Below, piece by piece: positions 46,834 to 61,800 of a stretch of DNA of 64,000 nucleotides (position 1 is its first letter; every line of letters starts with the position of its first letter). The DNA is taken from NCBI GenBank assembly GCA_032209605.1, contig JASFXZ010000145.1:1-64000 (forward strand), written 5' to 3'. Below the pieces are notes generated by a model. It was not told the origin of the DNA. It made no database searches and saw nothing but the letters and a program-made list of their open reading frames with translations. The stretch comes from Mactromeris polynyma (taxonomy: Eukaryota > Mollusca > Bivalvia > Venerida > Mactridae). A program made the position numbers and the translations under genes.

Positions 46834-49800
46834 AGTAATACCTCATTTTGTTCGTCTTGATGAACACTATTGAAATATATACATATATGTATACTTTTTC
46901 GAAGATGAAAATTCTCACAAGGGTCCAGTCCACCCTTACGTGATTTTTGCGAAAACCTCGGGAAACATTTGAAATGGATATATTGCATAGCTGAAGACAT
47001 TTTCGTCGATGGGGTAGGTAAGTGTTTAAGTACTGAAAAAATAAGCAAAAATCGGAGAGAAATATTTTTTTTCCGATAAATGAAATTCTGCAAAGGTCTA
47101 GACCTGTACGCAATTTATAGCGAAAACTTTTTTCACGTAAATATGTCAAGTAATACCTCATTTTGTTCGTCTTGATGAACACTATTGAAATATATACATA
47201 TATGTATACTTTTTCGAAGATGAAAATTCTCACAAGGGTCCAGTCCACCCTTACGTGATTTTTGCGAAAACCTCGGGAAACATTTGAAATGGATATATTG
47301 CATAGCTGAAGACATTTTCGTCGATGGGGTAGGTAAGTGTTTAAGTACTGAAAAAATTAGCAAAATCGGAGAGAAATATTTTTTTTCCGATAAATGAAAT
47401 TCTGCAAAGGTCTAGACCTGTACGCAATTTATAGCGAAAACTTTTTTCACGTAAATATGTCAAGTAATACCTCATTTTGTTCGTCTTGATGAACACTATT
47501 GAAATATATACATATATGTATACTTTTTCGAAGATGAAAATTCTCACAAGGGTCCAGTCCACCCTTACGTGATTTTTGCGAAAACCTCGGGAAACATTTG
47601 AAATGGATATATTGCATAGCTGAAGACATTTTCGTCGATTGGGGTAGGTAAGTGTTTAAGTACTGAAAAAATTAGCAAAATCGGAGAGAAATATTTTTTT
47701 TCCGATAAATGAAATTCTGCAAAGGTCTAGACCTGTACGCAATTTATAGCGAAAACTTTTTTCACGTAAATATGTCAAGTAATCCCTCATTTTGTTCGTC
47801 TTGATGAACACTATTGAAATATATACATATATGTATACTTTTTCGAAGATAAAAATTCTCACAAGGGTCCAGTCCACCCTTTCGTGATTTTTGCGAAAAC
47901 CTCGGGAAACATTTGAAATGGATATATTGCATAGCTGAAGACATTTTCGTCGATGGGGTAGGTAAGTGTTTAAGTACTGAAAAAATTAGCAAAATCGGAG
48001 AGAAATATTTTTTTTCCGATAAATGAAATTCTGCAAAGGTCTAGACCTGTACGCAATTTATAGCGAAAACTTTTTTCACGTAAATATGTCAAGTAATACC
48101 TCATTTTGTTCGTCTTGATGAACACTATTGAAATATATACATATATGTATACTTTTTCGAAGATGAAAATTCTCACAAGGGTCCAGTCCACCCTTACGTG
48201 ATTTTTGCGAAAACCTCGGGAAACATTTGAAATGGATATATTGCATAGCTGAAGACATTTTCGTCGATGGCGTAGGTAAGTGTTTAAGTACTGAAAAAAT
48301 TAGCAAAATCGGAGAGAAATATTTTTTTTCCGATAAATGAAATTCTGCAAAGGTCTAGACCTGTACGCAATTTATAGCGAAAACTTTTTTCACGTAAATA
48401 TGTCAAGTAATCCCTCATTTTGTTCGTCTTGATGAACACTATTGAAATATATACATATATGTATACTTTTTCGAAGATAAAAATTCTCACAAGGGTCCAG
48501 TCCACCCTTTCGTGATTTTTGCGAAAACCTCGGGAAACATTTGAAATGGATATATTGCATAGCTGAAGACATTTTCGTCGATGGGGTAGGTAAGTGTTTA
48601 AGTACTGAAAAAATTAGCAAAATCGGAGAGAAATATTTTTTTTCCGATAAATGAAATTCTGCAAAGGTCTAGACCTGTACGCAATTTATAGCGAAAACTT
48701 TTTTCACGTAAATATGTCAAGTAATACCTCATTTTGTTCGTCTTGATGAACACTATTGAAATATATACATATATGTATACTTTTTCGAAGATGAAAATTC
48801 TCACAAGGGTCCAGTCCACCCTTACGTGATTTTTGCGAAAACCTCGGGAAACATTTGAAATGGATATATTGCATAGCTGAAGACATTTTCGTCGATGGCG
48901 TAGGTAAGTGTTTAAGTACTGAAAAAATTAGCAAAATCGGAGAGAAATATTTTTTTTCCGATAAATGAAATTCTGCAAAGGTCTAGACCTGTACGCAATT
49001 TATAGCGAAAACTTTTTTCACGTAAATATGTCAAGTAATACCTCATTTTGTTCGTCTTGATGAACACTATTGAAATATATACATATATGTATACTTTTTC
49101 GAAGATGAAAATTCTCACAAGGGTCCAGTCCACCCTTACGTGATTTTTGCGAAAACCTCGGGAAACATTTGAAATGGATACATTGCATAGCTGAAGACAT
49201 TTTCGTCGATGGGGTAGGTAAGTGTTTAAGTACTGAAAAAATGAGCAAAATCGGAGAGAAATATTTTTTTTCCGATAAATGAAATTCTGCAAAGGTCTAG
49301 ACCTGTACGCAATTTATAGCGAAAACTTTTTTCACGTAAATATGTCAAGTAATACCTCATTTTGTTCGTCTTGATGAACACTATTGAAATATATACATAT
49401 ATGTATACTTTTTCGAAGATGAAAATTCTCACAAGGGTCCAGTCCACCCTTACGTGATTTTTGCGAAAACCTCGGGAAACATTTGAAATGGATACATTGC
49501 ATAGCTGAAGACATTTTCGTCGATGGGGTAGGTAAGTGTTTAAGTACTGAAAAAATTAGCAAAATCGGAGAGAAATATTTTTTTTCCGATAAATGAAATT
49601 CTGCAAAGGTCTAGACCTGTACGCAATTTATAGCGAAAACTTTTTTCACGTAAATATGTCAAGTAATACCTCATTTTGTTCGTCTTGATGAACACTATTG
49701 AAATATATACATATATGTATACTTTTTCGAAGATGAAAATTCTCACAAGGGTCCAGTCCACCCTTACGTGATTTTTGCGAAAACCTCGGGAAACATTTGA

Positions 49801-52800
49801 AATGGATATATTGCATAGCTGAAGACATTTTCGTCTATGGGGTAGGTAAGTGTTTAAGTACTGAAAAAATTAGCAAAATCGGAGAGAAATATTTTTTTCC
49901 GATAAATGAAATTCTGCAAAGGTCTAGACCTGTACGCAATTTATAGCGAAAACTTTTTTCACGTAAATATGTCAAGTAATACCTCATTTTGTTCGTCTTG
50001 ATGAACACTATTGAAATATATACATATATGTATACTTTTTCGAAGATGAAAATTCTCACAAGGGTCCAGTCCACCCTTACGTGATTTTTGCGAAAACCTC
50101 GGGAAACATTTGAAATGGATATATTGCATAGCTGAAGACATTTTCGTCGATGGGGTAGGTAAGTGTTTAAGTACTGAAAAAATGAGCAAAATCGGAGAGA
50201 AATATTTTTTTTCCGATATATGAAATTCTGCAAAGGTCTAGACATGTACCCAATTTATAGCGAAAACTTTTTTCACGTAAATATGTCAAGTAATACCTCA
50301 TTTTGTTCGTCTTGATGAACACTATTGAAGTATATACATATATGTATACTTTTTCGAAGATAAAAATTCTCACAAGGGTCCAGTCCACCCTTACGTGATT
50401 TTTGCGAAAACCTCGGGAAACATTTGAAATGGATATATTGCATAGCTGAAGACATTTTCGTCGATGGCGTAGGTAAGTGTTTAAGTACTGAAAAAATTAG
50501 CAAAATCGGAGAGAAATATTTTTTTTCCGATAAATGAAATTCTGCAAAGGTCTAGACCTGTACGCAATTTATAGCGAAAACTTTTTTCACGTAAATATGT
50601 CAAGTAATACCTCATTTTGTTCGTCTTGATGAACACTATTGAAATATATACATATATGTATACTTTTTCGAAGATGAAAATTCTCACAAGGGTCCAGTCC
50701 ACCCTTACGTGATTTTTGCGAAAACCTCTGGAAACATTTGAAATGGATATATTGCATAGCTGAAGACATTTTCGTCGATGGGGTAGGTAAGTGTTTAAGT
50801 ACTGAAAAAATAAGCAAAATCGGAGAGAAATATTTTTTTTCCGATAAATGAAATTCTGAAAAGGTCTAGACCTGTACGCAATTTATAGCGAAAACTTTTT
50901 TCACGTAAATATGTCAAGTAATACCTCATTTTGTTCGTCTTGATGAACACTATTGAAATATATACATATATGTATACTTTTTCGAAGATGAAAATTCTCA
51001 CAAGGGTCCAGTCCACCCTTACGTGATTTTTGCGAAAACCTCGGGAAACATTTGAAATGGATATATTGCATAGCTGAAGACATTTTCGTCGATGGGGTAG
51101 GTAAGTGTTTAAGTACTGAAAAAATTAGCAAAATCGGAGAGAAATATTGTTTTCCGATAAATGAAATTCTGCAAAGGTCTAGACCTGTACGCAATTTATA
51201 GCGAAAACTTTTTTCACGTAAATATGTCAAGTAATACCTCATTTTGTTCGTCTTGATGAACACTATTGAAATATATACTTATATGTATACTTTTTCGAAG
51301 ATAAAAATTCTGACAAGGGTCCAGTCCACCCTTACGTGATTTTTGCGAAAACCTCGGGAAACATTTGAAATGGATATATTGCATAGCTGAAGACATTTTC
51401 GTCGATGTGGTAGGTAAGTGTTTAAGTACTGAAAAAATGAGCAAAATCGGAGAGAAATATTTTTTTTCCGATATATGAAATTCTGCAAAGGTCTAGACCT
51501 GTACGCAATTTATAGCGAAAACTTTTTTCACGTAAATGTGTCAAGTAATACCTCATTTTGTTTGTCTTGATGAACACTATTGAAATATATACATATATGT
51601 ATACTTTTTCGAAGATAAAAATTCTCACAAGGGTCCAGTCCACCCTTACGTGATTTTTGCGAAAACCTCGGGAAACATTTGAAATGGATATATTGCATAG
51701 CTGAAGACATTTTCGTCGATGGCGTAGGTAAGTGTTTAAGTACTGAAAAAATTAGCAAAATCGGAGAGAAATATTTTTTTTCCGATAAATGAAATTCTGC
51801 AAAGGTCTACCTGTACGCAATTTATAGCGAAAACTTTTTTCACGTAAATATGTCAAGTAATACCTCATTTTGTTCGTCTTGATGAACACTATTGAAATAT
51901 ATACATATATGTATACTTTTTCGAAGATGAAAATTCTCACAAGGGTCCAGTCCACCCTTACGTGATTTTTGCGAAAACCTCGGGAAACATTTGAAATGGA
52001 TATATTGCATAGCTGAAGACATTTTCGTCGATGGGGTAGGTAAGTGTTTAAGTACTGAAAAAATAAGCAAAATCGGAGAGAAATATTTTTTTTCCGATAA
52101 ATGAAATTCTGCAAAGGTCTAGACCTGTACGCAATTTATAGCGAAAACTTTTTTCACGTAAATATGTCAAGTAATACCTCATTTTGTTCGTCTTGATGAA
52201 CACTATTGAAATATATACATATATGTATACTTTTTCGAAGATGAAAATTCTCACAAGGGTCCAGTCCACCCTTACGTGATTTTTGCGAAAACCTCGGGAA
52301 ACATTTGAAATGGATATATTGCATAGCTGAAGACATTTTCGTCGATGGGGTAGGTAAGTGTTTAAGTACTGAAAAAATTAGCAAAATCGGAGAGAAATAT
52401 TTTTTTTCCGATAAATGAAATTCTGCAAAGGTCTAGACCTGTACGCAATTTATAGCGAAAACTTTTTTCACGTAAATATGTCAAGTAATACCTCATTTTG
52501 TTCGTCTTGATGAACACTATTGAAATATATACATATATGTATACTTTTTCGAAGATGAAAATTCTCACAAGGGTCCAGTCCACCCTTACGTGATTTTTGC
52601 GAAAACCTCGGGAAACATTTGAAATGGATATATTGCATAGCTGAAGACATTTTCGTCGATGGGGTAGGTAAGTGTTTAAGTACTGAAAAAATTAGCAAAA
52701 TCGGAGAGAAATATTTTTTTTCCGATAAATGAAATTCTGCAAAGGTCTAGACCTGTACGCAATTTATAGCGAAAACTTTTTTCACGTAAATATGTCAAGT

Positions 52801-55800
52801 AATCCCTCATTTTGTTCGTCTTGATGAACACTATTGAAATATATACATATATGTATACTTTTTCGAAGATAAAAATTCTCACAAGGGTCCAGTCCACCCT
52901 TTCGTGATTTTTGCGAAAACCTCGGGAAACATTTGAAATGGATATATTGCATAGCTGAAGACATTTTCGTCGATGGGGTAGGTAAGTGTTTAAGTACTGA
53001 AAAAATTAGCAAAATCGGAGAGAAATATTTTTTTTCCGATAAATGAAATTCTGCAAAGGTCTAGACCTGTACGCAATTTATAGCGAAAACTTTTTTCACG
53101 TAAATATGTCAAGTAATACCTCATTTTGTTCGTCTTGATGAACACTATTGAAATATATACATATATGTATACTTTTTCGAAGATGAAAATTCTCACAAGG
53201 GTCCAGTCCACCCTTACGTGATTTTTGCGAAAACCTCGGGAAACATTTGAAATGGATATATTGCATAGCTGAAGACATTTTCGTCGATGGCGTAGGTAAG
53301 TGTTTAAGTACTGAAAAAATTAGCAAAATCGGAGAGAAATATTTTTTTTCCGATAAATGAAATTCTGCAAAGGTCTAGACCTGTACGCAATTTATAGCGA
53401 AAACTTTTTTCACGTAAATATGTCAAGTAATACCTCATTTTGTTCGTCTTGATGAACACTATTGAAATATATACATATATGTATACTTTTTCGAAGATGA
53501 AAATTCTCACAAGGGTCCAGTCCACCCTTACGTGATTTTTGCGAAAACCTCGGGAAACATTTGAAATGGATACATTGCATAGCTGAAGACATTTTCGTCG
53601 ATGGGGTAGGTAAGTGTTTAAGTACTGAAAAAATGAGCAAAATCGGAGAGAAATATTTTTTTTCCGATAAATGAAATTCTGCAAAGGTCTAGACCTGTAC
53701 GCAATTTATAGCGAAAACTTTTTTCACGTAAATATGTCAAGTAATACCTCATTTTGTTCGTCTTGATGAACACTATTGAAATATATACATATATGTATAC
53801 TTTTTCGAAGATGAAAATTCTCACAAGGGTCCAGTCCACCCTTACGTGATTTTTGCGAAAACCTCGGGAAACATTTGAAATGGATACATTGCATAGCTGA
53901 AGACATTTTCGTCGATGGGGTAGGTAAGTGTTTAAGTACTGAAAAAATTAGCAAAATCGGAGAGAAATATTTTTTTTCCGATAAATGAAATTCTGCAAAG
54001 GTCTAGACCTGTACGCAATTTATAGCGAAAACTTTTTTCACGTAAATATGTCAAGTAATACCTCATTTTGTTCGTCTTGATGAACACTATTGAAATATAT
54101 ACATATATGTATACTTTTTCGAAGATGAAAATTCTCACAAGGGTCCAGTCCACCCTTACGTGATTTTTGCGAAAACCTCGGGAAACATTTGAAATGGATA
54201 TATTGCATAGCTGAAGACATTTTCGTCTATGGGGTAGGTAAGTGTTTAAGTACTGAAAAAATTAGCAAAATCGGAGAGAAATATTTTTTTCCGATAAATG
54301 AAATTCTGCAAAGGTCTAGACCTGTACGCAATTTATAGCGAAAACTTTTTTCACGTAAATATGTCAAGTAATACCTCATTTTGTTCGTCTTGATGAACAC
54401 TATTGAAATATATACATATATGTATACTTTTTCGAAGATGAAAATTCTCACAAGGGTCCAGTCCACCCTTACGTGATTTTTGCGAAAACCTCGGGAAACA
54501 TTTGAAATGGATATATTGCATAGCTGAAGACATTTTCGTCGATGGGGTAGGTAAGTGTTTAAGTACTGAAAAAATGAGCAAAATCGGAGAGAAATATTTT
54601 TTTTCCGATATATGAAATTCTGCAAAGGTCTAGACATGTACCCAATTTATAGCGAAAACTTTTTTCACGTAAATATGTCAAGTAATACCTCATTTTGTTC
54701 GTCTTGATGAACACTATTGAAGTATATACATATATGTATACTTTTTCGAAGATAAAAATTCTCACAAGGGTCCAGTCCACCCTTACGTGATTTTTGCGAA
54801 AACCTCGGGAAACATTTGAAATGGATATATTGCATAGCTGAAGACATTTTCGTCGATGGCGTAGGTAAGTGTTTAAGTACTGAAAAAATTAGCAAAATCG
54901 GAGAGAAATATTTTTTTTCCGATAAATGAAATTCTGCAAAGGTCTAGACCTGTACGCAATTTATAGCGAAAACTTTTTTCACGTAAATATGTCAAGTAAT
55001 ACCTCATTTTGTTCGTCTTGATGAACACTATTGAAATATATACATATATGTATACTTTTTCGAAGATGAAAATTCTCACAAGGGTCCAGTCCACCCTTAC
55101 GTGATTTTTGCGAAAACCTCGGGAAACATTTGAAATGGATATATTGCATAGCTGAAGACATTTTCGTCGATGGGGTAGGTAAGTGTTTAAGTACTGAAAA
55201 AATAAGCAAAATCGGAGAGAAATATTTTTTTTCCGATAAATGAAATTCTGAAAAGGTCTAGACCTGTACGCAATTTATAGCGAAAACTTTTTTCACGTAA
55301 ATATGTCAAGTAATACCTCATTTTGTTCGTCTTGATGAACACTATTGAAATATATACATATATGTATACTTTTTCGAAGATGAAAATTCTCACAAGGGTC
55401 CAGTCCACCCTTACGTGATTTTTGCGAAAACCTCGGGAAACATTTGAAATGGATATATTGCATAGCTGAAGACATTTTCGTCGATAGGGTAGGTAAGTGT
55501 TTAAGTACTGAAAAAATTAGCAAAATCGGAGAGAAATATTTTTTTTCCGATAAATGAAATTCTGCAAAGGTCTAGACCTGTACGCAATTTATAGCGAAAA
55601 CTTTTTTCACGTAAATATGTCAAGTAATACCTCATTTTGTTCGTCTTGATGAACACTATTGAAATATATACATATATGTATACTTTTTCGAAGATGAAAA
55701 TTCTCACAAGGGTCCAGTCCACCCTTACGTGATTTTTGCGAAGACCTCGGGAAACATTTGAAATGGATATATTGCATAGCTGAAGACATTTTCGTCGATG

Positions 55801-58800
55801 GGGTAGGTAAGTGTTTAAGTACTGAAAAAATTAGCAAAATCGGAGAGAAATATTTTTCTCCCGATAAATGAAATTCTGCAAAGGTCTAGACCTGTACGCA
55901 ATTTATAGCGAAAACTTTTTTCACGTAAATATGTCAAGTAATCCCTCATTTTGTTCGTCTTGATGAACACTATTGAAATATATACATATATGTATACTTT
56001 TTCGAAGATAAAAATTCTCACAAGGGTCCAGTCCACCCTTTCGTGATTTTTGCGAAAACCTCGGGAAACATTTGAAATGGATATATTGCATAGCTGAAGA
56101 CATTTTCGTCGATGGGGTAGGTAAGTGTTTAAGTACTGAAAAAATTAGCAAAATCGGAGAGAAATATTTTTTTTCCGATAAATGAAATTCTGCAAAGGTC
56201 TAGACCTGTACGCAATTTATAGCGAAAACTTTTTTCACGTAAATATGTCTAGTAATACCTCATTTTGTTCGTCTTGATGAACACTATTGAAATATATACA
56301 TATATGTATACTTTTTCGAAGATGAAAATTCTCACAAGGGTCCAGTCCACCCTTACGTGATTTTTGCGAAAACCTCGGGAAACATTTGAAATGGATATAT
56401 TGCATAGCTGAAGACATTTTCGTCGATGGGGTAGGTAAGTGTTTAAGTACTGAAAAAATTAGCAAAATCGGAGAGAAATATTGTTTTCCGATAAATGAAA
56501 TTATGCAAAGGTCTAGCTAGACCTGTACGCAATTTATAGCGAAAACCTTTTTCACGTAAATATGTCAAGTAATACCTCATTTTGTTCGTCTTGATGAACA
56601 CTATTGAAATATATACTTATATGTATACTTTTTCGAAGATAAAAATTCTGACAAGGGTCCAGTCCACCCTTACGTGATTTTTGCGAAAACCTCGGGAAAC
56701 ATTTGAAATGGATATATTGCATAGCTGAAGACATTTTCGTCGATGTGGTAGGTAAGTGTTTAAGTACTGAAAAAATGAGCAAAATCGGAGAGAAATATTT
56801 TTTTTCCGATAAATGAAATTCTGCAAAGGTCTAGACCTGTACGCAATTTATAGCGAAAACTTTTTTCACGTAAATATGTCAAGTAATACCTCATTTTGTT
56901 CGTCTTGATGAACACTATTGAAATATATACATATATGTATACTTTTTCGAAGATGAAAATTCTCACAAGGGTCCAGTCCACCCTTACGTGATTTTTGCGA
57001 AAACCTCGGGAAACATTTGAAATGGATATATTGCATAGCTGAAGACATTTTCGTCGATGGCGTAGGTAAGTGTTTAAGTACTGAAAAAATAAGCAAAATC
57101 GGAGAGAAATATTTTTTTTCCGATAAATGAAATTCTGCAAAGGTCTAGACCTGTACGCAATTTATAGCGAAAACTTTTTTCACGTAAATATGTCAAGTAA
57201 TACCTCATTTTGTTCGTCTTGATGAACACTATTGAAATATATACATATATGTATACTTTTTCGAAGATGAAAATTCTCACAAGGGTCCAGTCCACCCTTA
57301 CGTGATTTTTGCGAAAACCTCGGGAAACATTTGAAATAGATATATTGCATAGCTGAAGACATTTTCGTCGATGGGGCAGGTAAGTGTTTAAGTACTGAAA
57401 AAATTAGCAAAATCGGAGAGAAATATTTTTTTTCCGATAAATGAAATTCTGCAAAGGTCTAGACCTGTACGCAATTTATAGCGAAAACTTTTTTCACGTA
57501 AATATGTCAAGTAATACCTCATTTTGTTCGTCTTGATGAACACTATTGAAATATATACATATATGTATACTTTTTCGAAGATGAAAATTCTCACAAGGGT
57601 CCAGTCCACCCTTACGTGATTTTTGCGAAAACCTCGGGAAACATTTGAAATGGATATATTGCATAGCTGAAGACATTTTCGTCGATGGCGTAGGTAAGTG
57701 TTTAAGTACTGAAAAAATTAGCAAAATCGGAGAGAAATATTTTTTTTCCGATAAATGAAATTCTGCAAAGGTCTAGACCTGTACGCAATTTATAGCGAAA
57801 ACTTTTTTCACGTAAATATGTCAAGTAATACCTCATTTTGTTCGTCTTGATGAACACTATTGAAATATATACATATATGTATACTTTTTCGAAGATGAAA
57901 ATTCTCACAAGGGTCCAGTCCACCCTTACGTGATTTTTGCGAAAACCTCGGGAAACATTTGAAATGGATATATTGCATAGCTGAAGACATTTTCGTCGAT
58001 GGGGTAGGTAAGTGTTTAAGTACTGAAAAAATAATCAAAATCGGAGAGAAATATTTTTTTTCCGATAAATGAAATTCTGCAAAGGTCTAGACCTGTACGC
58101 AATTTATAGAGAAAACTTTTTTCACGTAAATATGTCAAGTAATACCTCATTTTGTTCGTCTTGATGAACACTATTGAAATATGTACATATATGTATACTT
58201 TTTCGAAGATGAAAATTCTCACAAGGGTCCAGTCCACCCTTACGTGATTTTTGCGAAAACCTCGGGAAACATTTGAAATGGATATATTGCATAGCTGAAG
58301 ACATTTTCGTCGATGGGGTAGGTAAGTGTTTAAGTACTGAAAAAATTAGCAAAATCGGAGAGAAATATTTTTTTTCCGATATATGAAATTCTGCAAAGGT
58401 CTAGACATGTACCCAATTTATAGCGAAAACTTTTTTCACGTAAATATGTCAAGTAATACCTCATTTTGTTCGTCTTGATGAACACTATTGAAATATATAC
58501 ATATATGTATACTTTTTCGAAGATAAAAATTCTCACAAGGTTCCAGTCCACCCTTACGTGATTTTTGCGAAAACCTCGGGAAACATTTGAAATGGATATA
58601 TTGCATAGCTGAAGACATTTTCGTCGATGGCGTAGGTAAGTGTTTAAGTACTGAAAAAATTAGCAAAATCGGAGAGAAATATTTTTTTTCCGATAAATGA
58701 AATTCTGCAAAGGTCTAGACCTGTACGCAATTTATAGCGAAAACTTTTTTCACGTAAATATGTCAAGTAATACCTCATTTTGTTCGTCTTGATGAACACT

Positions 58801-61800
58801 ATTGAAATATATACATATATGTATACTTTTTCGAAGATGAAAATTCTCACAAGGGTCCAGTCCACCCTTACGTGATTTTTGCGAAAACCTCGGGAAACAT
58901 TTGAAATGGATATATTGCATAGCTGAAGACATTTTCGTCGATGGGGTAGGTAAGTGTTTAAGTACTGAAAAAATAAGCAAAATCGGAGAGAAATATTTTT
59001 TTTCCGATAAATGAAATTCTGAAAAGGTCTAGACCTGTACGCAATTTATAGCGAAAACTTTTTTCACGTAAATATGTCAAGTAATACCTCATTTTGTTCG
59101 TCTTGATGAACACTATTGAAATATATACATATATGTATACTTTTTCGAAGATGAAAATTCTCACAAGGGTCCAGTCCACCCTTACGTGATTTTTGCGAAA
59201 ACCTCGGGAAACATTTGAAATGGATATATTGCATAGCTGAAGACATTTTCGTCGATAGGGTAGGTAAGTGTTTAAGTACTGAAAAAATTAGCAAAATCGG
59301 AGAGAAATATTTTTTTTCCGATAAATGAAATTCTGCAAAGGTCTAGACCTGTACGCAATTTATAGCGAAAACTTTTTTCACGTAAATATGTCAAGTAATA
59401 CCTCATTTTGTTCGTCTTGATGAACACTATTGAAATATATACATATATGTATACTTTTTCGAAGATGAAAATTCTCACAAGGGTCCAGTCCACCCTTACG
59501 TGATTTTTGCGAAGACCTCGGGAAACATTTGAAATGGATATATTGCATAGCTGAAGACATTTTCGTCGATGGGGTAGGTAAGTGTTTAAGTACTGAAAAA
59601 ATTAGCAAAATCGGAGAGAAATATTTTTTTCCCGATAAATGAAATTCTGCAAAGGTCTAGACCTGTACGCAATTTATAGCGAAAACTTTTTTCACGTAAA
59701 TATGTCAAGTAATCCCTCATTTTGTTCGTCTTGATGAACACTATTGAAATATATACATATATGTATACTTTTTCGAAGATAAAAATTCTCACAAGGGTCC
59801 AGTCCACCCTTTCGTGATTTTTGCGAAAACCTCGGGAAACATTTGAAATGGATATATTGCATAGCTGAAGACATTTTCGTCGATGGGGTAGGTAAGTGTT
59901 TAAGTACTGAAAAAATTAGCAAAATCGGAGAGAAATATTTTTTTTCCGATAAATGAAATTCTGCAAAGGTCTAGACCTGTACGCAATTTATAGCGAAAAC
60001 TTTTTTCACGTAAATATGTCAAGTAATACCTCATTTTGTTCGTCTTGATGAACACTATTGAAATATATACATATATGTATACTTTTTCGAAGATGAAAAT
60101 TCTCACAAGGGTCCAGTCCACCCTTACGTGATTTTTGCGAAAACCTCGGGAAACATTTGAAATGGATATATTGCATAGCTGAAGACATTTTCGTCGATGG
60201 CGTAGGTAAGTGTTTAAGTACTGAAAAAATTAGCAAAATCGGAGAGAAATATTTTTTTTCCGATAAATGAAATTCTGCAAAGGTCTAGACCTGTACGCAA
60301 TTTATAGCGAAAACTTTTTTCACGTAAATATGTCAAGTAATACCTCATTTTGTTCGTCTTGATGAACACTATTGAAATATATACATATATGTATACTTTT
60401 TCGAAGATGAAAATTCTCACAAGGGTCCAGTCCACCCTTACGTGATTTTTGCGAAAACCTCGGGAAACATTTGAAATGGATATATTGCATAGCTGAAGAC
60501 ATTTTCGTCGATGGGGTAGGTAAGTGTTTAAGTACTGAAAAAATAAGCAAAATCGGAGAGAAATATTTTTTTTCCGATAAATGAAATTCTGCAAAGGTCT
60601 AGACCTGTACGCAATTTATAGCGAAAACTTTTTTCACGTAAATATGTCAAGTAATACCTCATTTTGTTCGTCTTGATGAACACTATTGAAATATATACAT
60701 ATATGTATACTTTTTCGAAGATGAAAATTCTCACAAGGGTCCAGTCCACCCTTACGTGATTTTTGCGAAAACCTCGGGAAACATTTGAAATGGATATATT
60801 GCATAGCTGAAGACATTTTCGTCGATGGGGTAGGTAAGTGTTTAAGTACTGAAAAAATTAGCAAAATCGGAGAGAAATATTGTTTTCCGATAAATGAAAT
60901 TCTGCAAAGGTCTAGACCTGTACGCAATTTATAGCGAAAACCTTTTTCACGTAAATATGTCAAGTAATACCTCATTTTGTTCGTCTTGATGAACACTATT
61001 GAAATATATACTTATATGTATACTTTTTCGAAGATAAAAATTCTGACAAGGGTCCAGTCCACCCTTACGTGATTTTTGCGAAAACCTCGGGAAACATTTG
61101 AAATGGATATATTGCATAGCTGAAGACATTTTCGTCGATGTGGTAGGTAAGTGTTTAAGTACTGAAAAAATGAGCAAAATCGGAGAGAAATATTTTTTTT
61201 CCGATATATGAAATTCTGCAAAGGTCTAGACATGTACCCAATTTATAGCGAAAACTTTTTTCACGTAAATATGTCAAGTAATACCTCATTTTGTTCGTCT
61301 TGATGAACACTATTGAAATATATACATATATGTATACTTTTTCGAAGATAAAAATTCTCACAAGGGTCCAGTCCACCCTTACGTGATTTTTGCGAAAACC
61401 TCGGGAAACATTTGAAATGGATATATTGCATAGCTGAAGACATTTTCGTCGATGGCGTAGGTAAGTGTTTAAGTACTGAAAAAATTAGCAAAATCGGAGA
61501 GAAATATTTTTTTTCCGATAAATGAAATTCTGCAAAGGTCTAGACCTGTACGCAATTTATAGCGAAAACTTTTTTCACGTAAATATGTCAAGTAATACCT
61601 CATTTTGTTCGTCTTGATGAACACTATTGAAATATATACATATATGTATACTTTTTCGAAGATGAAAATTCTCACAAGGGTCCAGTCCACCCATACGTGA
61701 TTTTTGCGAAAACCTCGGGAAACATTTGGAATGGATATATTGCATAGCTGAAGACATTTTCGTCGATGGGGTAGGTAAGTGTTTAAGTACTGAAAAAATA

